Assembly (NCBI GenBank): GCA_030035585.1
Contig: CM057464.1
Coordinates: 77,298,919-77,362,918, forward strand
Reading direction: 5' to 3'
Length of the DNA stretch: 64,000 bases
Source: Dugong dugon
Taxonomy: Eukaryota; Chordata; Mammalia; Sirenia; Dugongidae
Shown here: in pieces, positions 1 to 12,236 of the stretch
How positions within the stretch are numbered: position 1 is the first letter of the stretch
How the letters are laid out: every line of letters starts with the position of its first letter
The notes under the pieces: model-generated
Seen by the model: only the letters and a program-made list of their open reading frames with translations
The model's database searches: none
What the model was told of the DNA's origin: nothing
Position numbers and translations under genes: made by a program

Positions 1-455
1 ACATATATGGGGTCATCATGAGTTGGAGTGGACTCCATGGCAACTACTAAACTGGCGGTAGCCTGAAGTATAAGTGAGATAGTCTGCTCAGCCGAGATAA
101 AACTTTAATCTTTCCTGTAATTAGAAGATACAGTGGAAATACTGAGCCAAATTTTCCAAATAATTTCCATTAATTCTCTGGAATGTTTTTATTATTTGCG
201 GTTCTCTCCTGTTTTCTCTTTTCTTACTATTCTTTCAGAACCAAGATAACCTCATTCATTTAAATGACTTTAGCAATCATTTCTACCGATAAATCCCAAT
301 ATATGGCCCCACATCAGCTTTCTCTGATGAGATTTAGACCCAAGTATCCCACTGCCAATTTGGTATCTTTTCTTGACTGATCTACAGGCTTTTGCAAATC
401 AGTATATTCAAAACTGAGTTCATCTTCTTTCCCAAACTTGCTCTTCATCCTGTAT

Positions 456-1300
456 AGCCTATCCCAGTGAATGCTACCAACAATTACTCAATTTCCCAAG
501 TCAGAAAGCTGGGCATCATCCTTGACTCATCTGTCCTCCTCCCGTTCCACATCCAACTGACTGAGTCCTGTCAATTTTATCTTCTAATTGTCTCATGAAT
601 CTGTTCACTTGCCTTTATGTCCACTACCATTGGCCTATATTTCATTGCCATTTTCTGTCACCTTGATCATTTCTTCAGCCTCCTAATGTGATTTATCCCT
701 CCCAGCTTCTCTTCCTGTGACTAATTTTCCATGCAAGTCAGAAATCTCCTTCTAAAATATAGGAATAAACATAAATTGCAATAAATATAAAATACAGTAT
801 CTAGTATATTTAAAACCTTTCAATGGCTTTCTGCTACTTTTAGGATAAAGTCTAACTTCTTAAAACATCCTACAAATTTTCTAATTTATGTGGCCCCAGA
901 TTCATCCTTGAGGCTAACCTCTTTCCATTCTATACTTCACAGCTTACTGTTCAGTCCTTTGAATGCACCAGGTCGGCACTGTGGTTTTGCAGCAGTGCTC
1001 TCAGAATCTATCTACACCCTCCAGCCTGTTAAATGGGCTTTAATCCTTACCTTTACAGTAGCCTCACTTTCCCATCCCTGTACACAGAGATCAGATCTCT
1101 TTCTTTATACCCATGATAGGCAATATTAATTCTACTAAAGTCCTTGAAACGGCTTATATAATTAGCCATTTATGTAACTGTGTATTCCACCAGTTGGTTA
1201 GTTCTATAAGAATAAATATCTTTTTTTTTCATTGTTGTATCTCCAGTGACTGACATAACACCTAGCTTAACATATATATATGCTGAATGGATGCATATAT
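456..1300 (+). mobile_element. L2 LINE 3' region, plus strand
   Basis: L2 signatures: ttttaggataaagtctaact, atgtggccccagattcatcc, and the 3' end ttgttgtatctccagtgact. The short ORF at 890-1129 lies in it and is not a gene. Confidence 0.7.
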
Positions 1301-2367
1301 GTGGTAATTCTGACAGCTGTTGGTTGTTTGGATTAATGAGTTGAGGCTGATTCTAAGCCTATGACTTTACTCAGCAGCAGCTGGGCCATGAAGATGGATT
1401 AGCCATATCTACCACAGTCAAGAAGGTAGGGTTGGTGAGACATACCTCACTCTGTTGCTGTCCCTTAGCTCTCACTGAGGGTTTACTCCAGCATTTTAGG
1501 GAGGTGAAATTTAAAGTTTATATCAGAATACTTTACAGGAGTTGTATATGACTTTTTTTATATTAGCTAAAAATATTTAAATACATTTTGTTCACATAAA
1601 GCAAGTGGTTTAAGTCTATTGACACAAATCATTGTACTATTCTTAAAAATTCTCATTTAAAGAATACTTCTTTAGATACAGACACTGGATAGAACTTACT
1701 TGACAGTTATAGATAATAGTCCAGTGCCCCAAGTGAGTAAACTCAGAAACTGAATATCCCTTCCAGAATGGTGGGTTAGTTCTCTCAGAATGTGATGTAC
1801 ACGATAAGCAACCAGTTTAGTTTCAGGATTCTATCCATCAATGGGGTCATTGCATCAAAATGGCTCTCCATTATTTCTTTTCCTAATTATTGAGAGAATA
1901 GTTGCTTCTATGTAGCACACACTTCATCTACTGGGTATTTATGTGTGTTTAGAATGACTTTGTATTGAGAGTAAATGTTGCTAAAATTTACAGTTTTCAA
2001 AAATTCTGGAGATTATAGAATTAAAACTGAGAAACTAGGGACCAGTAAAACATGTATATGGATCTCCTAATGAAGAAATAGTGGCTGGAATAACATCCTA
2101 CAAAATATCAGATTTACAATCCAAGTTAAATCACGTGGAAATGTTTACTGTCAATCATTTCTTAATTTAGTGACATGAAAAAACATTTAGCTTTGTCTTT
2201 GGAGTTTACCCAGAAGACAGTTTTCTTTTTTCTTACTTGAATAATACAAGAAATACATGACTTTAAAAATTCAAGTAATAGTCTAAGAGCATGAAGCACT
2301 TGTGTTTAAGGTAGACAAAACTCTGTATTGAGTAAAGTTTACTCTTCTGTTTTTGTTCATATGGTCT

Positions 2368-2548
2368 GTTGTTGCTGTTAGGCATCGTTGAGTTGACTTT
2401 GACTCATAGTGACCCCATGTGACAGAGTAGAACTACCTCATAGGGTTTTCTAGCCTGTTATTTTTACAGGAGCAGATCGCCAGGTCTTTCTCCCTCGAAG
2501 TCTCTGGATGGGTTTTCACTAACTATTGTACCACCAGAGTGCCTTCAT
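2368..2548 (-). mobile_element. AfroSINE (gatctacttcc type), diverged
   Basis: Tail ttgctgttaggcatcg at the left, tgacagagtagaactacctc and the head complement at the right (accaccagagtgcc). Old copy. Confidence 0.75.
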
Positions 2549-3711
2549 TTTGTCCAGTCAATATCTATTGAAAGCACAGGACTCTATTTTTTCCTAGAAC
2601 CTAAGCACTGGAAGACATACATCTTCGAACTTCCAATCTTAATACCTCTGGAAAATTAAGGTACCTTGAAAACATACCTTCCATACAACACACACAACTG
2701 GCAAAGAGGTTTATTTTTGTTTTAATAGTAAGACATTAAATTCATTCTGCATGTTTTAGATGTTACTGTGACGAGGCTCAAATTTGTTTGTGAAACAGAT
2801 GGTCTGAAAATGCCTGCTTATGTATAATTGACAGACATTTATTGGGAATCTAAATCCTAAAATTCAAATTCATTACATATTTCTTAAATGAGAATAGTGC
2901 ATTAATTATAGTTATGTCATTCAAATAGATTCGGTCCACTTTGCCAGGTATTCAACATTATTAAAATTGGGCAGATTTACTGTGCTAGGAGTTCTTTTTT
3001 AATCTATACTTTCACATCTTATCTGAAAAATTTTCATAGAGGCTCATCTCTTTATTACATATTTAATTCAATATTCATTTAAATATTCATTTTATTTTAG
3101 TCAAAATCAAGGGACAAATTATTTAATTAGACCAAACCATGTGAAAAAGAATATAATCTGGATTTTGAAAATGGGACTCATTTATGTTAAAAGGGTATTT
3201 TTATAAAATGGTATTCTGTCCTTTAAATATTGTATTTGTTAAAGAATTCTCATCTGACAATGAGCAAATTTTTATTTACTGTTAAAATAAAATGATTTAT
3301 CAATTTAAAATAGTGCTTCCACAGGTGAAAGCACATTCTGAGTCTTTGGAATTGATGATATACATACTGTATTTCATCATAAAAATAGCTGCCATAATTC
3401 TGCAGCATCTAATCACACTTAATCCCCTAATGTACCTCTAAATCTCTAGCTCTGACAAATAGCACCCCAACCTCTGTATACTTACACCAAAATTATCATC
3501 AATGGTTTTTGCAGTTGGTTTGATTGTGACTAGAAAACTCATCATCTTTAAAATTCATACAAGTTAGGTTATTACAGTTAAGAGTTGTGAAAATTTATGG
3601 AAAAATTCACTATTCTTGATATGCTGACATGACAGCATTTTAAAGTTTATTTGTGCTGGGAATTATGGTCATCTAACAATTCACCCCCCCCAACACAAAA
3701 GAAGTGGCACA

Positions 3712-3965
3712 TGGTGGTGGCTAAAAGCATAGACAAGGGAGCCCAAGCACCTGTGTACAGATATTGGCTCAGCCACCTACAGTCTGTGCGAACTATGGCA
3801 AATCACTTCATCTCTTTGGGTGTCAGTTTCCTCATATGTTGAACGGAGAAGATAAGAATAGATAGACTCTACTTCAGAGCATTGTATGAGGATTAAATTG
3901 GATAAATCAATATTCGTTAAATTTTTAGAGTACCACCTGGCACATACTAAGTACTACAGAACTGA
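3712..3965 (+). mobile_element. MIR, plus strand
   Basis: gtggctaaaagcatagacaa, ggcaaatcacttcatctctt, tgtcagtttcctcatatgtt, ctggcacatactaagtacta: MIR core and tail. Confidence 0.75.
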
Positions 3966-5139
3966 TTGTTAAATAACTTTTGAAGAAACAGTGTTAGATT
4001 AGGATGTTATCAGTTAAAAGATTTCTTTCTCTTCTGAAAACGGGACATCCTTAATCTGACCAAATAAATGCAAGTTTCCTTTGGGTTGTAAATGATCAAA
4101 GATGTTTTTTCAAAACGTTATTTTTTCCCTCTGATTTATTTTTCAGCCTTTGGTCTGAAATGTGGCAGATTTTAGGGGTTTTCTCCTCGTTGTTTCCTGT
4201 TTCTTTTGCCTTATACAACATTGCTCTCACCGCAGGAGGCCGAACTCTCTAGATTGGATCATTCAGACTCCCTGGCCACCTGGTTTTCTCTTGGGTTAGG
4301 CCAGGGAGACACTGTCAGAAATTGGAGGGCAGGAAGAGAAAGAGGTGAAGATGCTTATTGCCTACTGCCACCTCTTCTTTCTTCTGTGAGCCAAGGTTTG
4401 ACGGTGGCTCCTGTAGGACAGTCACTCCCACTGCTACATGCTTTCTCAAATTCAGTGCCTCTGCTTGCCCATTCAGGGAAGGGTTTTAAATTCTTCCTGC
4501 TGTGACTAGTCCCTGGCTGCTTCATCATCTCTAGCTGAAATGGTCCTTTCATTGAGCACTCTTAATTACTCCTGTGAGTGTACCATCAGTTTGATGTTAG
4601 CAACCTGGCCCTTACAGGTAGTATTAAGTAGTTATAAATTTGAAACTCTGGACCTTAAAGAAGCTGATGTTGAATTTCCAAAATAATAGATAATCCACTA
4701 TTTTCCAACCACGTTTGAAACACTAATTTACATAAAAATTCAGTGGTTCTTTGGGACAACATTTTCTGATGTCTTACAGACCCTTAACATAAATTTGGTA
4801 AGTTTTTTAGAAGCATGGTTCTTTCATAATTTTTCTAGTCTGAGTCATAGAATCCAAAGTATTATCAAAGCAAACCCATCATAGCATGGTATAGAAAAAC
4901 TGAATGCCAGCTAGAAGGTACCAAAGCCTGCATTCTTTTCTTCAATTACTCTAAATCTACCAGAACACAATTTCAGAAAAGAAGTAGTTGGGGTTACATA
5001 AAATTAAACCATTTATTTAATTCATTAGAAAATATAGGACAACCAGTTCAATGAAGAATTTAATTGTCAAATACTGGAAAGAGGGTATACTTCTTGGGAC
5101 TTCAGAGGAGCATATTTAAAGCAAACAAATATAAGTTAT

Positions 5140-5275
5140 AGTTTTATCCATCAGTTAATAAGCATCATGAATTTACTGCTTCCATCAATAACGCTGTGCT
5201 AGGCAATGTGCAAAGCACTCAGTGAACAAGTGAACTGTCCCCATCAAGTTTACGGTTGGGAGGAAAATGTTAAAG
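5140..5275 (-). mobile_element. L2/MIR-like fragment, minus strand
   Basis: gctgtgctaggcaatgtgca and cagtgaacaagtgaactgtc follow the antisense pattern of these old repeats (last-exon-like gagcacctactatg family). Confidence 0.45.
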
Positions 5276-5569
5276 CAGGTAGCCTGTGGTCCCTTCTCTT
5301 TCTTTGTAAATGTTGGTGTTGCTCATTGGGGAAAGAGAAAACAGGAGACCTGGTTTATTTATTATTCTACTGGACCTCAGCTAAGCAGACACATGTTACT
5401 TGCTAGGAGAAAAGGATCTTATCTACTGAAAGGACTATATCTATCTATATTATCTGTTGAAAGGACCTATAGTCAGTAAGTCCAAAATCTATGGATTAGT
5501 GAGGCATGGTTCCCTGGAGAATGTCACATAACTTGGACAAATCTCTGAGGGAATAAAATGGAGATGTTT

Positions 5570-5736
5570 CAGATGGCATAGTGGTTAAGAGCTATGTCTG
5601 CTAACCAGAAGGTTGGCAGTTTGAATCCACCATGCTCCCCGTGGAAACTCTATGAGGCAGTTCTACTCTGTCCCATAAGGTCACTATGAGTCAGAATCCA
5701 CTCAATGGCAACAGGTTTGGCTTTTGGTTTTTGGTT
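5570..5736 (+). mobile_element. AfroSINE, short type
   Basis: Head gcatagtggttaagagcta, tail agtcagaatccactcaatgg. It lacks the central gagaaagatgtggcag segment. Confidence 0.88.
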
Positions 5737-6429
5737 CTGTGAGGTAATCCTAGGAACCTCACCTAAAAACCTGAGTTGTCTCTCTGATGCAGGAAGGAAG
5801 GACCTGGGAGCCGCATTCAATGTCCCAGACTTCTCTACATTTTGTATGAGCCTCTGGATTGCCTGTATCCTTGAAATTCTTAGTAAAGCTTCATGTTGGG
5901 TACAATCTCTGACTCATGGATCCAATTGGACAATCTAATTCTGAGTATTAGCTCAACCTTCCAGTGAGGATATAGTGCACTAGCAGGCACACAAATAACA
6001 TCTAATTCCAAATTAAGATAAAGGCTATGTAGGAAAGGTGCAGGGTGTCTTAAGAGCGTACCAAATGGGACAAGATTTAGATTTGGGTGTCAGAGGTTTC
6101 TCTGAGGAGATGACTACAGGATTAAGATCTGAATGCCAGATAAATTTAGACTAGCAAAGAGGGTTATAGCCTGGGGGTGAGGGTTTTTTTTTTTTTTTTT
6201 TTTTGGTAAGTTCCCTTTGATTGTTCATTGCATGGTAATTTTCATCTTTTTTTTTTTCATTTCTTTATTAACTTAGCATTTAAAAAAAATCAAGAGTTTA
6301 TCATAACCAAGGTTAAGTCTTTAAAAATATTACTCATTCTTCGCATTTTAGCTCAAAGTTTCTCACCTCTGTGCTTCTTGTCTTTCTCCCCAAGGAGGCT
6401 AGGAGACAACTGTTTTCACATTTCAGTAA

Positions 6430-6658
6430 GTCATTCCATTTTGCTCTGTCCTGTGATATGCCTCTGTTATAGCTTTATCACACTGTCTACCTCTTTGATC
6501 ATCTACAGGACTTTTGAAGGGAGATGCTATCTTTTATTTATCATTGTTTATTTTTGCTATCTTTCATTTGTCTTTGTATATGTTTATTTAACTTTGTATA
6601 TCTTTTACACTTGGCACATAGGCAATACTCAACAAATATTTTCCAAATAAATAAATGA
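6430..6658 (+). mobile_element. L2 3' end, plus strand
   Basis: Ends ttggcacataggcaatactc and then aaataaataaatgaa, the usual L2 3' terminus. Preceded by T-rich sequence, including a run of about 22 T at 6183. Confidence 0.6.
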
Positions 6659-7080
6659 ACCTTAGGTTGTAAATGTTGAAAGTATTTAGCTTCATTATTG
6701 GGCAATGGATTCAGATTATTAATTCATCCTCTAAGCCATCAACTGCAAGTAAAATGATTGTTGAAAACTTTATTTAGTCTCTCACTCCAGACAGGTCTAT
6801 ATGACTACTCGCTATTCTCATTAATTTGATAATATTTCTTAATATAACACTTATGCATTATTTGTGCATATGTATGTGCATATGTAGTTGAAATTGTGTG
6901 TATGTATGTGTTTGTATATGTGTATACAGTTGAGATTGAAGCTTTTAAGAAGTTTTTCTAGTTGATTTCACCTAGAAAAATAAGCTGAACTGAGAAAACA
7001 TAAACTCAAGAAAAGAAAATCAAATAGGATCTACTAAAAGAAAATACAATAATCATATGTATTAAAACTATTTATCTAAT

Positions 7081-7611
7081 TAAAACAGTGAGATATCACT
7101 ACACACTTGTTGTTTGGTGCTATCAAGTTGGTTCCAACACGTAGCGACCCTGTGTAAAACAGAATGAAACACTGTCTGGTCAGAATGGCTAAAATCCAAA
7201 ACACTGATACATCAAACGCTGGAAATGACATGAAGCAACAGGAACTCTCATTCACTGCTGTTGGGAATGCAAAATGGTAAAGCTACCATGCAAGACAGTT
7301 TGGCAGTTTCTTACAAAGCTAAACATAGGCTTACCATTCCATCCAGCAACCATGCTCTTGGGTATTTACTCAAATGAGTTGAAAAGTTATATTCACACAA
7401 AATTAGAAACAACCAAGCTGTCCTTCAACAGGTGAATAGATAAATAAACTTTGGTATACTTCAGTGATAAAAAGAAAGGAGCTATCAAGCCATGAAAATA
7501 CATGGAGGAACCTTAAATTCATATTGCCAAGTGAAAGAAGCCAGTCTGAAAAGACTACATACTGTATGATTCCAACTATAAGACATTCTAATAAAGGAAG
7601 AACTAGGCCAT
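7081..7611 (+). mobile_element. Old L1 3'-end fragment (L1M-like), plus strand
   Basis: The end-of-ORF2/3' region common to old mammalian L1 is recognisable: gagatatcactacacac, agaatggctaaaatccaaaa, ctatcaagccatgaaaa, catggaggaaccttaaa. It is interrupted at 7108-7180 by a short RTE 3'-end insert and cut off by the RTE at 7612. Confidence 0.85.
7108..7180 (-). mobile_element. RTE 3'-end fragment inserted in the old L1
   Basis: About 73 bases (tgtttggtgctatcaag ... agaatgaaacactgtctggt) match the 3' terminus of the RTE element at 7612 onward. They sit inside a continuous L1 sequence that resumes at agaatggctaaaatcc. It is a very short 5'-truncated insertion. Confidence 0.8.
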
Positions 7612-9071
7612 TTTTGCTGTTAGGTGCCATCAAGTCAGTTCTGACTCATTCTGACCCTGCGTGCAACAGAAAGAAACACTACCTGGTCCTGTGCCATCCT
7701 CACGATTGTTGCTATATTGGGGCCCTTTACTGCAGCCACTGTGTCAATCCATCTCTTTAAATATCTTCCTCTTTTTTGCTGATCCTCTACTTTACCAAGC
7801 ATGATGTCCTTCTCCAGGGACTGGTCCTTCCTAATAACATGTCCAAAGTATGTAAGACGAGGTCTCACTATCCTTGCTTCTAAGGAGCACTCTGGCTGTA
7901 CTTTTTCCGAGAGAGACTTGTATGTTCTTTTGGCAGTCTATGGTATACTCAATATTCTTCTCCAACACCATAGTTCAAAGGCATCAATCCTTCTTCAGCC
8001 TTCCTTATTCACTGTTCAACTTTTGCATATGTACGAGGTGATCGAAAATATCTTGGCTTGGGTCAGGCACACCCTAATCCTCAAACTGATACTTTTGCTT
8101 TTTAACACTTTAAAGAGGTCTTTTGAAGAAGATTTGCCCAATACTATGCATACTTTGATTTCTTGACTGCTGCTTCCATGGGCATTAATTGTGGATCCAA
8201 GTAAAATGAAATTCTTGACAATTTCAATATTTTCTCCATTTATCATAATGCTGCTTATTGGTCAAGTTGTGGGGATTTTTGTTTTCTTTATGTTGGGGTA
8301 TAATCCATACTGAAGGCTGTGGTCTTTGATCTTCATCACTAAGTTCTTCAAGTCCTCTTCCCTTTCATAAAGCAAGGTTGTGTCATCTGCATATTGCAGG
8401 TTGCTAATAAGTCTTCCACCTGTCCTTATGCAGTGTTCTTCTTCATATAGTCCAGCTTCTTGGATTATTTGCTCAGCATACAGATTGAATAAGTATGTTA
8501 AAAGGATACAACCCTGACACACACCTTTCCTGATTTTAAACCACGCAGTATCTGCTTGTTCTGTTCAAACGACTGCCTCTTGGTCTGCGTACAGGCTCTG
8601 TATGAGCACAATTAGGCATTCTGAAATTCCCATTCTTCACAATGTTATCCATAATTTGTTATGATCCACATAGTCGAATGCAATTGCATAGTCAATAAAA
8701 CACAGGTAAACATCTTTCTGGTATTCTCTGATTTCAGCCAAGATCCACCTGACATTAGCAATGATATCCCTCATTCCATGTTCTCTTCTGAATCTAGCTT
8801 GAATTTCTGGCAGTTCCCTGTCAATATACTGCTGCAGTCACTTTTGAATTATCTTCAGCAAAATTTTACTTGCATGTGATATTAATGATGTTGTTCGATA
8901 ATTTCTGCATTCTATTGGGTCACCTTTCTTTGGAATGTGCACAAATATGGATCTCTTCCAGTGGTTGGCCAGGTAGTTATCTTCCAAATTTCTTAGCACA
9001 GGTGAGTGAGCACCTTCAGCTCTGCATCCATTTGTTGAAACATCTCAGTTGATATTTCATCAATTCCTGGA
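7612..9071 (-). mobile_element. RTE-type LINE fragment (5'-truncated), broken reverse transcriptase
   Basis: The 3' end is at 7612 (tgctgttaggtgccatcaag on +), the same tail family as the AfroSINEs. Minus-strand reading frames, split by stops and frameshifts, give RTE/BovB-like ORF2: the segment at 8522-8262 has CQGCILLTYLFNLYAEQII and the YADD catalytic box (LQYADDTTLLYE); 8246-8016 and 7868-7635 give the C-terminal part (LEKDIMLGKVEDQQKRG). The match ends at about 9071, followed by 9 bases of unassigned DNA and then L1. Family identity rests on recognition of the RT motifs. The element is dead, being 5'-truncated and frameshifted. It was probably the source type of machinery that mobilised AfroSINEs. 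Confidence 0.9.
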
Positions 9072-9080
9072 TGACCTTAC

Positions 9081-11789
9081 ATCTGGATTCTCAACTCTGT
9101 TCCATTGGTCTATGTATCTGTTGTTGTACCAGTACCAGGCTGTCTTGACTACCGTGGCAGTACAATAGGTCCTAAAATCAGGTAGTGTAAGGCCTCCCAG
9201 TTTGTTCTTCTTCTTGAGTAATGCTTATTTATTCGGGGCCTCTTCCCTTTCCATAGGAAGTTGGTGATTTGTTTCTCCATCTCATTAAAAAATGCTGCTG
9301 GAATTTGGATCGGGATTGCATTGTATCTGTAGATTGCTTTGGGTAGAATTGACATTTTCACTATGTTGAGTCTACCTATCCATGAGCAAGGTATATTTTT
9401 CCACTTACGCAGGTCTCTTTTAGTTTCTTGCAGTAGTATCTTGTAGTTTTCTCTGTAAAGATCTTTTACATCTCTGGTTAGATTTATTCCTAAGATTTTA
9501 TTTTCTTGGGGGCTATTGTAAATGGTACTGATCTGGTGATTTCCTCTTCAAGGTTCTCTTTGTTGGTGTAAAGGAATCCAACTGATTTTTGTACGTTTAT
9601 CTTGTATACTGAAACTTTGCTGAACTCTTCTATTAGTTCCAGTAGTTTTCTTGTGGATTCCTTGGGGTTTTCTGTGTATAAGATCATATCACCTGCAAAT
9701 AGAGATATTTTGACTTCTTCGCTACCTATTTGGATGCCCTTTATTTCTTTTTCTAGCCTAACTGCTCTGGCCAGGACCTCCAGCACAATGTTGAATAATA
9801 GTGGTGATAAAGGGCATCCTTGTCTGGTTCCTGTTCTCAAGCGGAATGCTTTCAAAGTCTCTCCATTCAGGATGATGTTGGCTGTTGGTTTTGTATAAAT
9901 GCCCTTAATTATATTGAGGAATTTCCCTTCTATTCCTATTTTGTTGAGAGTTTTTTTCATGAATGGGTGTTGGACTTTGTCGAATGCCTTTTCTGCATCG
10001 ATTGATAAGATCATGTAGTTCTTGTCTTTTGTTTTATTTATGTGATGGATTGCGCTGATTGTTTTTCTAATGTTGAACCATCCCTGCATACCTGGTATAA
10101 ATCCCACTTGGTCATGGTGAATTATTTCTTTGATATGTTGCTGAATTCTATTGGCTAAAATTTTTTTGAGGGTTTTTGCGTCAATGTTCATGAGGAATAT
10201 TGGTCTGTAATTTTCTTTTTTTTGTGGTGTCTTTACCTGGTTTTGGTATCAGGGTTATGCTGGCTTCACAGAATGAGTTTGGGAGTATTCCATCTTTTTC
10301 TATGCTCTGAAATACCTTTAGTAGAAGTGGTACTCTCTCTTCTCTGAAAGTTTGGTAGAATTCTCCAGCGCAGCCATCTGGGCCAGGGCTTTTTTTTTTG
10401 TTGGCAGTTTTTTAATAACCTTTTCAATCTCTTCTTTTGTTATGGCTTTATTTAGTTGTTCTACCTTTGTTTGTGTTAATTTAGGTAGGTAGTTAGTTTC
10501 TAGAAATTTGTCCATTTCCTCTAGGTTTTCAAATTTGTCAGAGTACAATTTTTCATAGTAATGTTATGATTCTTTTAATTTCAGTTGGGTCTGTTGTGAT
10601 ATCACCCATCTCATTTCTTATATGGGTTATCTGCTTCCTCACCAGTTTTTCTTTTGTCAGTTTGGCCAATGGTTTATCAATTTTGTTGGTCTTTTCAAAG
10701 AACCAGCTTTTGGACTTGTTAACTCTTTCAATTGTTTTTCTATTCTCTATTTCATTTAATTCTGCTCTAATTCTTATTATTTCCTTCCTTCTGGCACCTC
10801 TTTTGCTGCTCTCTTTCTACTTGTTCTAGTTGTAGGGTTAATGCTTTGATTATGACCCTTTCTTCTTTTTGGATGTGTGCATTTATTGCTATAAAGTGAC
10901 CTCTGAGCACTGCTTTTGCTGTGTCCCAAAGTTTCTGGTAGGACATGTTTTCATTCTTGTTTGATTCTATGCATTTCTTTATTCCATCCTTAATGTCTTC
11001 TATAACCCAGGATTTTTTGAGTAAGGTGTTGTTCAGTTTCCATGTGTTTGATTTTTTTTCCTTGCTTTTTGTGTTGTTGATTTCCACTTTCATGGATTTA
11101 TGGTCAGAATAGATGCTTTCTAATACTTTGATGTTTTGGATTTTGTTAAGGCTTGCTTTATGGACTAATATGTGGTCTATTCTGGAGAATGTTCCATGTG
11201 CATTGGAAAAGAAAGTATACTTGGCTGCTGTTGGGTGCAGTGTTCAGTATATGTCTATGAGATCAAGTTGGTTGATTGTAGGATTTAGCTCTTCCATATC
11301 TTTGTTGAACTTCTTTTTGGATGTTCTGTCCTTCACTGCAAGTGGCATGTTGAAGTCTCCTACTACTATTGTGGAGCTGTCTATCTCTCTCTTCAGAGCT
11401 GTTAGAGTTTGTTTTATGTATTTTGGAGCCCTGTTGTTGGGTGCGTAAATATTTATTATAGTTATGTCCTCCTGGTGTATTGACCCTTTAATCATTATAT
11501 AGTGCCCTTCCTTATCCTTTGTGGTGGATTTTACTTTAAAGTCTATTTTGTCAGAGATTAATATTGCCACTCCTGCTCTTTTTTGAGTGTTGTTTGCTTG
11601 ATATATTTTTTTCAATCCTTTGAGTTTTAGCCTGTTTGTGTCTTCAAGTATAAGGTGTGTCTCTTGTAGGCAGCATATAGACGGATCATGCTTTTTTATC
11701 CAATCTGCCACTCTCTGTCTCTTTATTGGTGCATTAAGTCCGTTTACATTCAGTGTAATTATTGATAGGTATGAGTTTAGTGCTGTCAT
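9081..11789 (-). pseudogene. L1 ORF2p (endonuclease/reverse transcriptase), broken and 3'-truncated
   Basis: ORF2p nicks DNA and reverse transcribes L1 RNA. Start: Met at 11789, in the expected family context (LNSYLSIITLNVNGLN). The APE-type endonuclease is open to 11244, with CCLQETHL and GDFNMPL motifs, and ends in an in-frame TGA right after DLIDIY, where an Arg codon is expected (CGA to TGA, a typical CpG decay). Further segments follow in shifted frames: 11093-10767 (linker), 10548-10318, 10191-9490 (reverse transcriptase with [23 protein letters not shown] and [12 protein letters not shown]) and 9361-9149 ([17 protein letters not shown]). The catalytic FADD box reads FAGD near 9690, so a metal-binding Asp is lost. 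The last third of the protein, including the Cys-rich end, is absent. Confidence 0.93.
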
Positions 11790-12236
11790 CCTGATATCTC
11801 TTTTAGTGTGTTGTTCACAGTTTCTTTGTTCTCCTCAATTTTCTGTGCTGAGTTGTTTTTCTTTATGTATTTTTTTTCCATCTTTTTCTTTGTTGTAGAT
11901 TTTGTGTTTGCTGGGTCTTTATGTTTTTCTACTTTTTAATTTTGATTTGTAGGATTGTTAGATTTCTTTGTGGTTACCTTAATATTTACCCCTATTTTTC
12001 TAAGTTTATACCAGTCTTTTATTACTTTATATCGCCTTAACTTCCCCTCCATATAGAAAATCAATGTCTCCATTTTTTAAGTCCCTCTTTTTTTGTTTTA
12101 ATATTATCCTTTTCTACATATTGTTATCTGTTTACCTATTTTCAATGTTTTAGCTTCGATGTATTTTCGATTTCCGTATCTGAGTCAATATCTGGTTGCT
12201 CTGTCCTGTGTTCTAGTCTTGCATTGTTAGCTGGTG

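Noticed and set aside
6228-6650. 140-codon open frame, plus strand
   Set aside because: Runs through T-rich sequence and an L2 3' end; Phe/Leu/Ser-rich low-complexity peptide, no family resemblance.
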